Assembly: GCA_014649575.1 (NCBI GenBank)
Contig: BMTH01000009.1
Location: 186,001 to 250,000, forward strand
DNA: 64,000 nucleotides
Source of the DNA: Streptomyces griseoincarnatus
Lineage (GTDB): Bacteria; Actinomycetota; Actinomycetes; Streptomycetales; Streptomycetaceae
Reading direction: 5' to 3'
Both the position numbers and the translations under genes were made by a program. Positions 48,997-56,407 of this stretch are shown here, one piece after another (the stretch's first letter is position 1; the number at the start of each line of letters is the position of its first letter). The notes under the pieces were generated by a model. That model was not told the DNA's origin and did no database searches. It worked only from the letters and a program-made list of their open reading frames with translations.

Positions 48997-49066
48997 GGCG
49001 CAGGGGGCCTCGCACCGGGGGCGGGATCTCGTCAGGGCGGTCAGGAGGACGTCAGGGGGACCGGGC

Positions 49067-49072
49067 TAGGGT
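49067..49072 (+). promoter_or_regulatory. Putative -10 of a leaderless glutathione peroxidase transcript
   Basis: TAGGGT ends 7 nt before the ATG at 49080, the same arrangement as at galU. Confidence 0.5.
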
Positions 49073-49079
49073 CGGCCCC

Positions 49080-49589
49080 ATGACGACTACCGAGAACAAC
49101 AGCGCCTCGCCGCTCACCGTCGAGATCGGCGCCCTCACCGGCGGTCCGGCCGACCTGTCCCAGTACGCGGGCCGTGCCGTGCTCGTCGTGAACGTGGCCT
49201 CCAAGTGCGGTCTCACCCCGCAGTACGAGGGTCTGGAGCGGCTGCACGAGCGGTACGCGGAGCGCGGGTTCACCGTGCTCGGCGTGCCCTGCAACCAGTT
49301 CCTCGGGCAGGAGCCGGGCTCCGCGGAGGAGATCGCGGAGTTCTGCTCGGCGACGTACGGGGTGACGTTCCCGATGACCGAGAAGGTCGAGGTGAACGGG
49401 GACGGACGGCACCCGCTGTACCAGCGGCTGGTGGGCTTCGCCGACGCCGAGGGGCACAGCGGTGACGTCCGCTGGAACTTCGAGAAGTTCCTCGTCGGCC
49501 GGGACGGCGCCGTCGTGGCCCGTTTCTCCCCGCAGACGGAGCCGGAGTCGGCGGAGGTCGTGGCGGCCGTGGAGAAGGCTCTCGGCTGA
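49080..49589 (+). CDS. Glutathione peroxidase-family thiol peroxidase
   Basis: A 169-aa peroxidase reducing hydroperoxides, in bacteria usually with thioredoxin. The peroxidatic Cys is in NVASKCGLTPQYEGLERL; GFTVLGVPCNQFLGQEPGS contains the Gln/Cys motif and VRWNFEKFLVGRDG the Trp and Asn of the catalytic tetrad. Length is normal. Likely leaderless mRNA. Confidence 0.93.
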   Translation: MTTTENNSASPLTVEIGALTGGPADLSQYAGRAVLVVNVASKCGLTPQYEGLERLHERYAERGFTVLGVPCNQFLGQEPGSAEEIAEFCSATYGVTFPMTEKVEVNGDGRHPLYQRLVGFADAEGHSGDVRWNFEKFLVGRDGAVVARFSPQTEPESAEVVAAVEKALG

Positions 49590-49617
49590 CCGGCCTGCTC
49601 GTCGGCCTCACCGTTGA

Positions 49618-49642
49618 CCTTGCCCTTGGGACAAGGGCGAGG
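49618..49642 (+). promoter_or_regulatory. MerR-type operator in its own promoter
   Basis: CCTTGCCCTTG-GGA-CAAGGGCGAGG: 11-bp arms with one mismatch, beginning just inside a TTGACC -35-like element (49614-49619). This is the usual placement of MerR/TipA-type operators, 31 bp before the GTG of the downstream regulator. Confidence 0.65.
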
Positions 49643-49672
49643 GTCTGCGTCACCGGGCGGAGGCACCGCCCG

Positions 49673-50563
49673 GTGACGGAGAATGTCGACGTGGACGAGG
49701 AACTGCTCTCCATCGGGGCGTTCGCGGCCCGCAGCCGCCTGTCGGCGAAGGCCCTGCGCCTGTACGACCGGCTGGGGCTGCTGGCGCCGGCGCGGGTCGA
49801 CGCGGACACCGGCTACCGGTACTACGGGCCGGGCCAGGTCGAACAGGCCCGGCTGGTGGCGCTGTTGCGGCAGCTGGACATGCCGCTGGCGCGGATCGCC
49901 GAAGTGGTGGACGCCGGCGACGCGGCGGCGCGGGCGCGCCGGCTGGACGCGTACTGGGCCGAGGTCGAGGCGCGTCACGCCTCGCAGCGGACGCTCGCCG
50001 ACTATCTCCGTGGACGGTTGTCGGGGAGGAGCCTCGAAATGTACGGGAAGTTCACGGTGGAGACGGTGGACGTGCCGGAGCAGGTGGTGATCACCGAGTC
50101 GCGGCACATCCTGGCGGACGAGCTGCCGGCGTGGATCGGCGCGTCGCTGGGACGGCTGGAGGAGGGTGCCCGCGCCTGCGGCGGGGTGACCGGGTCGCCG
50201 TTCGTGGTCTACCACTCCGAGGTGTCGGTGGAGAGCGACGGGCCCGCGGAGGCGTGCGTGCCGGTCGCCGACGAGGCGGCGGCCCGCGCCTGGGCCGCGG
50301 AGCGGGGCCGGGCCCGGGGCACGACGGTGCGGGTGGAACCGGCGATGCGGCTGGCCCGCACCCGGATCACCAAGGCGCAGGTCGCGCACCCGCAGATCCT
50401 GGCCGCGTTCGAGGCGGTGGAGGCGTGGATGCGGGAGCAGGGGCTGACGTACGCGGGTCCGTGCCGTGAGATCTACTTCGCGGACTGGGACGCGGCCGGC
50501 CCGGAGGACCCGGTGTGCGACGTCGCTTTCCCGGTCGCGGAGGCGAAGGCGACCGCCGGCTGA
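49673..50563 (+). CDS. MerR-family regulator with GyrI-like effector domain
   Basis: A 296-aa protein. N-terminal MerR HTH (LLSIGAFAARSRLSAKALRLYDRLGLLAPARVDADTGYRYYGPGQVEQARLVALLRQLDMPLARI), a coiled helix, then a GyrI-like effector-binding domain (about 125-290; KFTVETVDVPEQVVITES ... GLTYAGPCREIYFADWDAAGPEDPVCDVAFPV). This is the BmrR-like layout, activated by hydrophobic drugs. GTG start at 49673; in-frame GTG 49691 also possible. Confidence 0.88.
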   Translation: MTENVDVDEELLSIGAFAARSRLSAKALRLYDRLGLLAPARVDADTGYRYYGPGQVEQARLVALLRQLDMPLARIAEVVDAGDAAARARRLDAYWAEVEARHASQRTLADYLRGRLSGRSLEMYGKFTVETVDVPEQVVITESRHILADELPAWIGASLGRLEEGARACGGVTGSPFVVYHSEVSVESDGPAEACVPVADEAAARAWAAERGRARGTTVRVEPAMRLARTRITKAQVAHPQILAAFEAVEAWMREQGLTYAGPCREIYFADWDAAGPEDPVCDVAFPVAEAKATAG

Positions 50564-50760
50564 CGACGGACCCAGCGGCGGGCTGAGCGCCGGGCCCCGT
50601 CACGTGCGGCCGGTCGCGGGGTCCCGCGGCCGGTCTGCCGTCTCCCGGCGGGGCGGGCCGGAGGCGCCCTGGGGCGCGGGCCGGCCCTCTCGGCAAGGAC
50701 GGCGGACTCGTCGAGAGGGCCTGTCGGTGGTGCTGCTGCCTGCGCCGGAGGGCGCCGGGG

Positions 50761-50949
50761 CTACTTGACCGAGGCCACGAAGGCGTTCCACGCGTCGGCC
50801 GGGAACGCCAGCTTCGGACCCTCGGGGACCTTGGTGTCCCCGAGCTCCAGCGCCTCCTCGGTGGTCGACCTGACCATCACGCACGCGCCGTTGTTGTTGG
50901 TGTAGGAGGACGTCGTCCACGTTTCCGTGGCGCCCAGACGAATTGCCAT
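50761..50949 (-). CDS. DUF397 domain protein
   Basis: A 62-aa protein of the DUF397 type (WTTSSYTNNNGACVMVR ... KVPEGPKLAFPADAWNAFVASVK). In streptomycetes these small proteins are encoded beside an XRE/DUF5753 regulator and act as its antagonist, as with WhiJ-like pairs. Here the partner gene starts upstream on the same strand, 225 bp away. Confidence 0.88.
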   Translation of the reverse strand: MAIRLGATETWTTSSYTNNNGACVMVRSTTEEALELGDTKVPEGPKLAFPADAWNAFVASVK

Positions 50950-51174
50950 GTTCGCTCCGTAGCCAGATGCTGAGTTGCTGTCACCGGCCTGCGCATTCCG
51001 GCGTGGACCGCAGAACGGATTGCGCCAACCGTCGGTGCTGGTTGGCGTGATCGACGCTACTCGTCACCCTCGGCGTCCGGAGGTGTCGTTCACTCGACCG
51101 GATGGCATATTCCGAGCGGGACTTCCAGTCGTACGTGTCGTCGGTGTACTATCCGCCGCTTCGGTAACGGCAGT

Positions 51175-52032
51175 TCAGCGTGCGTACTCCTTGACGAGCC
51201 GCTCCACCAGCCGTCGCGACTGCTCCACGTTCAGCGACTGCGCCCTCAGGTGCTCGTACATCACCGTGTACTTCTGCACGTCGTGCGGCTTCTCCAGGTA
51301 CAGGTCGCTGGTGACGCCCTCGATGTAGACCACGCTGGAGTCGGCCGCGTCGGCGAACTCCAGGATGGAGTACTGCCCGTTGATGCCCGCGTGCGCGCCG
51401 ACCTCGAACGGCAGCACCTGCACGGTGATGTGCGGCAGCTGGCTCAGCTCCAGGACGTGTTCGAGCTGCTCGCGCATGACCTGGCGGCTGCCGACGACCC
51501 GGTGCAGCGCGGCCTCGTCGAGCACCACCCACAGGCGCAGCGGGTCCTGTTCGGCGGTGATCCGGCTCTGCCGGCGCAGCCGCACCTCCACCCGCTTGTC
51601 GTTCTCCTGCTCGCTGGACTCCGGCGAGCCGCCCTGCACGATCGCCTCGGCGTACGCGCGGGTCTGCAGCAGGCCGGTGATGATCTGCGGCTCGTACACC
51701 CGCAGCGACTCCGCGTCGGTCTCCAGACCGATGTAGACGCTGTACGGGATGTCGCCGAACGCGTGCCGCCAGCCCTGCTGGCGGGAGTCCTTGGCCATCT
51801 GCATCAGCGAGTCGACGATCCGCTGGTCCTCGACCTCGTAGACCCCGCACAGGTCGCGCACGTCGCGCTGGCTGATGCTGCGACGGCCGTTCTCCAGCCG
51901 GCTGATCTTCGACTGCGACACCAGCAGGCGCTCCGCGACCTCCTCGGCCGTCATGCCCTTCAGCTCACGGAGCCGGCGCAGCTCCTGGCCGAGCCGGCGC
52001 CGCCGGACGGTGGGATTGACATTGGACGCCAC
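51175..52032 (-). CDS. XRE-family regulator with DUF5753 domain
   Basis: A 285-aa protein. HTH about residues 12-66 (RRRRLGQELRRLRELKGMTAEEVAERLLVSQSKISRLENGRRSISQRDVRDLCGVYEV), then a DUF5753 domain (IPYSVYIGLETDAESLRVYEPQIITGLLQTRAYAEAIV ... RRQSRI ... LPHITVQVLPFEVGAHAGINGQYSILEF). Pairs of such regulators with DUF397 proteins control development and secondary metabolism in streptomycetes. Confidence 0.9.
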   Translation of the reverse strand: MASNVNPTVRRRRLGQELRRLRELKGMTAEEVAERLLVSQSKISRLENGRRSISQRDVRDLCGVYEVEDQRIVDSLMQMAKDSRQQGWRHAFGDIPYSVYIGLETDAESLRVYEPQIITGLLQTRAYAEAIVQGGSPESSEQENDKRVEVRLRRQSRITAEQDPLRLWVVLDEAALHRVVGSRQVMREQLEHVLELSQLPHITVQVLPFEVGAHAGINGQYSILEFADAADSSVVYIEGVTSDLYLEKPHDVQKYTVMYEHLRAQSLNVEQSRRLVERLVKEYAR

Positions 52033-52103
52033 GGGACGTGCACCTCCGGCTGCGTGCCTCGTACTTGCGCTGTGTACCTGGACTTCGTACTGCCACTTTG
52101 TGT

Positions 52104-52138
52104 GTCTGCTCGATGACTCGACGACCTGTTGAGCAGAC
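52104..52138. promoter_or_regulatory. Inverted repeat upstream of the XRE gene
   Basis: GTCTGCTC (52104-52111) and GAGCAGAC (52131-52138), perfect 8-bp arms separated by 19 bp, 72 bp upstream of the XRE start. Possible autoregulatory site. Confidence 0.35.
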
Positions 52139-52220
52139 TGCCACCAACGTGCGTACTACCGCTGGGAAATGGTGGATATACGACCGGTACACGCCAGTTC
52201 ACGGCCGTGCGGCCGCGTTT

Positions 52221-52242
52221 CGGCGTGCCCGCGGGCACGCCG
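52221..52242. terminator. Perfect 22-bp palindrome
   Basis: CGGCGTGCCCG and its complement with no loop. First of two adjacent hairpins in the 329-bp gap between the GPP34 gene stop and the XRE start. Confidence 0.55.
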
Positions 52243-52283
52243 AGCGGGGCGGAGAGAGCCCGTGTGTTCTCTCCGCCCCGCTC
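52242..52283 (-). terminator. Strong terminator hairpin after the GPP34 gene
   Basis: GAGCGGGGCGGAGAGA pairs perfectly with TCTCTCCGCCCCGCTC (16 bp), 10-nt loop. About 80 bp downstream of the GPP34 stop. Confidence 0.8.
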
Positions 52284-52361
52284 GGACAGCGGCTCCCGTG
52301 ACCGGGTCTGCGGTGCCGTGGATCCGACGGTGTGCCCTGCCGAGCCCGGGGGACGTACGGC

Positions 52362-53114
52362 TCAGTGGGCGGCGGCGCGTGCCATGGATCCGCGGCGTGG
52401 TTGCGCCGGAACGCCGCGGGCGGGCTCCGGTGCGCCCCTGCCGCCGGGGGCCTGCCGGCCCGCCGGTGCGGAGTTGCGGCGCGGCTGGGCCGCGGCGCCG
52501 TTCTGGACGTCCATCACCGCGTGTGCGACGAGTCCGCCCATGGGGTCGTGCCGGATCAGGTCCCGCAACCGGGAACGCGAGGACCGGCCCTCGTTCCCCG
52601 GGTACAGGTGCTTGCCGAGGCCGACCGCGTGCGCCAGCGCGGCGAGCGCCGCCGTCCGCGGGTCCGGCGGCACGCCGGTGCGGATCGCGGAGTCCAGCCG
52701 GGCCCTGATCTCCCGGCTGATCTCGGTGTCCGTCGCCTGGTACCGGGTCGTCGGCAAGACCCCGCACATCTGGCCGGCCACGGCGTGCACCATGCCGCAC
52801 CGCTCCAGATGCGAGAGGTAGGTCTGGCGGAGCCCGAGACGCGGCCCGCCGATCCAGTGGACCGCCCGCACCGGAGCGCCACGCCTTCGCAGCAACTCCA
52901 GTGCACAGTCCAGTGTTGGGTCTCCAGTCGGCCGTGGCACCACCACGGCGATACGATCCCCGTCTGGGGCTATCCGTCCGGCCAGCGCCAGCTCCACTAG
53001 CTGCGCTCCGGCCAGACCGAGGTCGAGCGACTGCGGCTGTGCAGTGGTACCCGTGGCCGGGTCCAGTGCCAGCAGCAGAAGCTCCTCCGGAAGTGTTCTG
53101 CGGCTCCTGCCCAT
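52362..53114 (-). CDS. GPP34 (GOLPH3/VPS74-like) phosphoprotein
   Basis: A 250-aa protein of the bacterial GPP34 family: LPEELLLLALDPATGTTAQPQSLDLGLAGAQLVELALAGRI at the start and TRYQATDTEISREIRARLDSAI ... DPRTAALAALAHAVGLGKHLYPG. In eukaryotes the fold binds PI4P on Golgi membranes; in actinomycetes it is widespread and of unknown function. The last 40 residues are a Pro/Arg/Gly-rich tail. Confidence 0.88.
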   Translation of the reverse strand: MGRSRRTLPEELLLLALDPATGTTAQPQSLDLGLAGAQLVELALAGRIAPDGDRIAVVVPRPTGDPTLDCALELLRRRGAPVRAVHWIGGPRLGLRQTYLSHLERCGMVHAVAGQMCGVLPTTRYQATDTEISREIRARLDSAIRTGVPPDPRTAALAALAHAVGLGKHLYPGNEGRSSRSRLRDLIRHDPMGGLVAHAVMDVQNGAAAQPRRNSAPAGRQAPGGRGAPEPARGVPAQPRRGSMARAAAH

Positions 53115-53352
53115 CCATGCCTCCCCGCGTGGATGAATGACAGGGTGACCCCTCTCACATTGGTCTGTCGAGGGTGCGTGACCGGTTCGTAGTGGAACCG
53201 GTAGGTATGTCGTTCTCGTCTACCGCGTGGGGTAGGCCCGCACACAGGACACTGGTACATGGTTCGGACAGCGCCTCGGAGCGTTGTCACGGGCGGGCGG
53301 TTCACGGTTCGGTTGGCGCACGCGGGGCGTGCGGCACATGGAGGAGGCATCG

Positions 53353-56283
53353 GTGGCGGGCGAGTCCCCCGACAGGTCGAAGCAGCGCGAGTCGTCGGCA
53401 GAACAGACGTCGGGGAGCGCCGGGCCGGTTCCCGAGAAGCAGGATCCCCGCCTTGCGGTCGCCCGTGGGGCGGGCGGTTCCGGGAGCGGCCGGAAGGCCG
53501 ACACGTCCACGCGGGTGCTGTCGGTGCGGGAGGTCTCGGCTTCCACTGCCGAGGACGCCGGCGCCGATGCCGCCGAGAGGCGTGACGAGGGCGCGCAGGG
53601 CGGTGACGGGCGTCTGCGGGAGGCTGTCGCGGCGTGGGTGCGGTCGGCCGACCCGAAGTCCGAGGACGCCTCGGGCGGCGCCTCGGACGCCTCCGGCGCC
53701 GACGGGGACGAACGGGACGTCGAGGCCGCCGCGAGCGACGAGAGCCCTCGCGAGGGCGGTTCCTCCCGTGAGGACGCGCGTTCGTCCGGCGACGCGGCCG
53801 GGGACGACGCCCCGTCCGTCGACGACGCTCCGTCCGACGAGGCCGCCACCGCCGCCACCGCCGAGGACGGCGAGCAGGGGGACGGCCCGGAGAGGGGCGG
53901 CCCGGAGAGGGACGCGTCGAAGGGCGAGGCCTCTGAGGGCGCGACCGGTAAGGGCGCGGTCTCCGAGGGGGCGACCGGTAAGGGCGCGGTCTCCGAGGGG
54001 GCGACCGGTAAGGGCGCGGTCTCCGAGGACGAGGACACCGAGAGCCGGGCCGGCGAGAACAAGGCCGGCGAGAGCAAGGGTGCTGCGGACAAGGCCTCCG
54101 GGCGCAAGGCCCGCGCCGGCGTGGCTGCTGCGCCGAAGAGCGACCGCGACGGCGGTGCCGGCGAGGCGGGCACGACCTGGGGCCGCGGGGGCGCCGACGG
54201 TGGCGAGGCTGACGCCGAGGAGACGGGCAAGGCCGATGACGCCAAGTCCGACACCCGGACCGACGGTGGCAAGGGCGACGCCGAGGCCGACGACGGCAAG
54301 CGCGAGGAGGGTGCCGCCCTGACCGACGGCGGCAAGCGCGACGAGAGCGGCGTCGACGGCAGGAGCGGCGGTGGCGAGGGCACCGGCAGGACCGCCGCCG
54401 GCACCGCGGCCGCGGCCAAGACCGACGCCGATGCCGAGACCGAGGCGGAGGTCCAGGCCGGCAAGGGCAACGCCCGGGACGGCGATGGCAAGACCGACGG
54501 CGGCAAGGGCACCGGCAAGACCGCCACCGCCGCCACCGGTGACGCCAAGACCGCCGACGCCAAGAGCACCGGTGAGACCGCCGCCGGTGCGGCAACCGCA
54601 GCGAAGGACGGCGACGCCGGCACCGGTGACGCCACGACCGACGGTGGCGAGCGGGACCCCAAGACCCCCGACGCCGAGCGCGACGGCGAGACCGACGGCG
54701 CCAAGGACACCGGTGAGACCGCCGGCACCGACGCCCCCGTCGATCAGCCCACCGCCGTGTTCCGGGCGCCCCGGCCCGCCGGGCCGGAGGTCGATCAGCC
54801 GACCACCATGCTCAAGCTGGGCGACGCGGCCGCCCGCACGGGCGGCCGTACCGCCGAGGCCGAGCGGACCAGCAAGTTCGTCGCGCTGAAGCCCGACCCC
54901 GCCATAGGGCAGCCCCCGCGTCAGGGCGGCCCCGCCCCGGCCGAGTCGACGACGTTCCTGCCGCAGGTCGGTCCGGAGCGGACGACGCAGCAGCCGTTGC
55001 CGCCGAAGCCGCCGCTGGACCTGCTGGCCGAGCTGACCAACACACCGCCGCCCCCGCAGACCCCGCTGCGGACGGCCGTGCGGCGGATCAAGATCTGGAC
55101 GCCGCTGGTGATCCTGCTGGTGATCGTCTTCGCGATCGTGCAGAACGTCCGGCCGCTGCCCGCCCCCACCCTGGCGCTGACCGCGGAGGACACCTACACC
55201 TTCGACGGTGACCAGGTGAAGCTGCCCTGGCCGGACGAGGGACAGGGGTGGATGAGCGGCGACGGCATCGGCACGATGGACCGCTTCGGTGAGCAGAAGC
55301 CGGTCGCCATCGGCTCGGTCGCCAAGACGATGACGGCGTACATCATCCTGCGCGACCACCCGCTGAAGCCCGGTGAGGAAGGCCCGAAGATCGAGGTCGA
55401 CGCGAAGGCGGAGGAGGAGGGCGGCTACGACAAGGCCGGCGAGTCCACGCTCAACACCGTCGAGGCCGGCGACTTCCTCACCGAGAAGCAGGCGCTGTCG
55501 GCCGTCATGATCCCCTCCGCGAACAACATCGCGCGTCTGCTGGCGCGTTGGGACGCGGGCTCCGAGGAGGCGTTCGTCAAGAAGATGAACGACACCGCCA
55601 AGGAGCTCGGGATGACCAACACGACGTACACCGACCCCTCGGGGCTGAAGGAGACCACCGTCTCCACCGCCGAGGACCAGACGAAACTCGGCATCGCCGC
55701 CATGAGGAACCCGGCCATGGTGGCCATCACCAGCGCGGCCAGCTGGACGGACCCGAGCGGGCAGTACTGGAGCAACTACAACGAGCTGCCTTACACGATG
55801 GGCGCGATCGGCATCAAGACCGGCTCCACCACCAAGGCCGGCGGCAACCTGCTCTTCGCCGCCCGCAAGAAGGTGGGCGGCGAGGAGGTCACCGTCGTCG
55901 GCGCGATCCTCGGCCAGCACAAGGGCCCGTCGATCCTGGACACGGTCAACGAGGTCAGCAAGCCCGCGCTGCGCGCCGCCCAGGATGCCCTGACCTCGGC
56001 GAACATCCTGAAGAAGGGCACGGTCGTCGGGTACGTGGACGACGGTCTCGGCGGCCGTACGCCCGTCGCCGTCACCGAGGACGTCAAGGCCGTCGGCTGG
56101 GCGGGGCTCGAGGTGGAGCTGACGTTCGCCGGGGCGGAGCTGCCGCACACGGCGAAGGCCGGGACGAAGGTCGGCACGCTCACCGTGGGCGACGGCGAGA
56201 ACGGGGCCGTCAAGGTGCCGGTCGCGCTGAAGGCGGACCTCGTGGAGCCCGGCTTCACGGACAAGCTGACCCGCGTCGCCTGA
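53353..56283 (+). CDS. D-alanyl-D-alanine carboxypeptidase with long low-complexity cytoplasmic region
   Basis: A 976-aa protein. Residues 1-575 are low-complexity, rich in Asp, Gly, Ala, Lys, Thr and Glu, with 10-residue tandem repeats. Short TAVF/TTMLKL/TSKFVALKP segments near 470-520 each follow acidic or Pro residues. A single transmembrane helix follows (IKIWTPLVILLVIVFAIVQNV, about 579-599), then an extracellular DacA-type domain with all three penicillin-binding motifs: SVAK (about 655), SAN (about 721) and KTG (about 821), and a C-terminal beta domain. It would trim pentapeptide stems in peptidoglycan. The GTG at 53353 is set by GAGGAGG at 53341-53347. Confidence 0.9.
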   Translation: MAGESPDRSKQRESSAEQTSGSAGPVPEKQDPRLAVARGAGGSGSGRKADTSTRVLSVREVSASTAEDAGADAAERRDEGAQGGDGRLREAVAAWVRSADPKSEDASGGASDASGADGDERDVEAAASDESPREGGSSREDARSSGDAAGDDAPSVDDAPSDEAATAATAEDGEQGDGPERGGPERDASKGEASEGATGKGAVSEGATGKGAVSEGATGKGAVSEDEDTESRAGENKAGESKGAADKASGRKARAGVAAAPKSDRDGGAGEAGTTWGRGGADGGEADAEETGKADDAKSDTRTDGGKGDAEADDGKREEGAALTDGGKRDESGVDGRSGGGEGTGRTAAGTAAAAKTDADAETEAEVQAGKGNARDGDGKTDGGKGTGKTATAATGDAKTADAKSTGETAAGAATAAKDGDAGTGDATTDGGERDPKTPDAERDGETDGAKDTGETAGTDAPVDQPTAVFRAPRPAGPEVDQPTTMLKLGDAAARTGGRTAEAERTSKFVALKPDPAIGQPPRQGGPAPAESTTFLPQVGPERTTQQPLPPKPPLDLLAELTNTPPPPQTPLRTAVRRIKIWTPLVILLVIVFAIVQNVRPLPAPTLALTAEDTYTFDGDQVKLPWPDEGQGWMSGDGIGTMDRFGEQKPVAIGSVAKTMTAYIILRDHPLKPGEEGPKIEVDAKAEEEGGYDKAGESTLNTVEAGDFLTEKQALSAVMIPSANNIARLLARWDAGSEEAFVKKMNDTAKELGMTNTTYTDPSGLKETTVSTAEDQTKLGIAAMRNPAMVAITSAASWTDPSGQYWSNYNELPYTMGAIGIKTGSTTKAGGNLLFAARKKVGGEEVTVVGAILGQHKGPSILDTVNEVSKPALRAAQDALTSANILKKGTVVGYVDDGLGGRTPVAVTEDVKAVGWAGLEVELTFAGAELPHTAKAGTKVGTLTVGDGENGAVKVPVALKADLVEPGFTDKLTRVA
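53941..54027 (+). repeat. Three 30-bp tandem repeats in the carboxypeptidase gene
   Basis: Units begin GCGACCGGTAAGGGCGCGGT at 53941, 53971 and 54001; nucleotide-identical except the end of the last. They encode (G)ATGKGAVSE three times in frame. Confidence 0.92.
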
Positions 56284-56407
56284 CCCGGCAGCCGATCGAC
56301 GAGGGCCGCACCCCGCGGGCCGCCGCCCACCCGGGCGGACGGTCCGCGGGGTGCGTGCTAGCGTCACGAAACGGGCAGTGAACGGGCGATGAACGGGAAC
56401 ACGGGGA

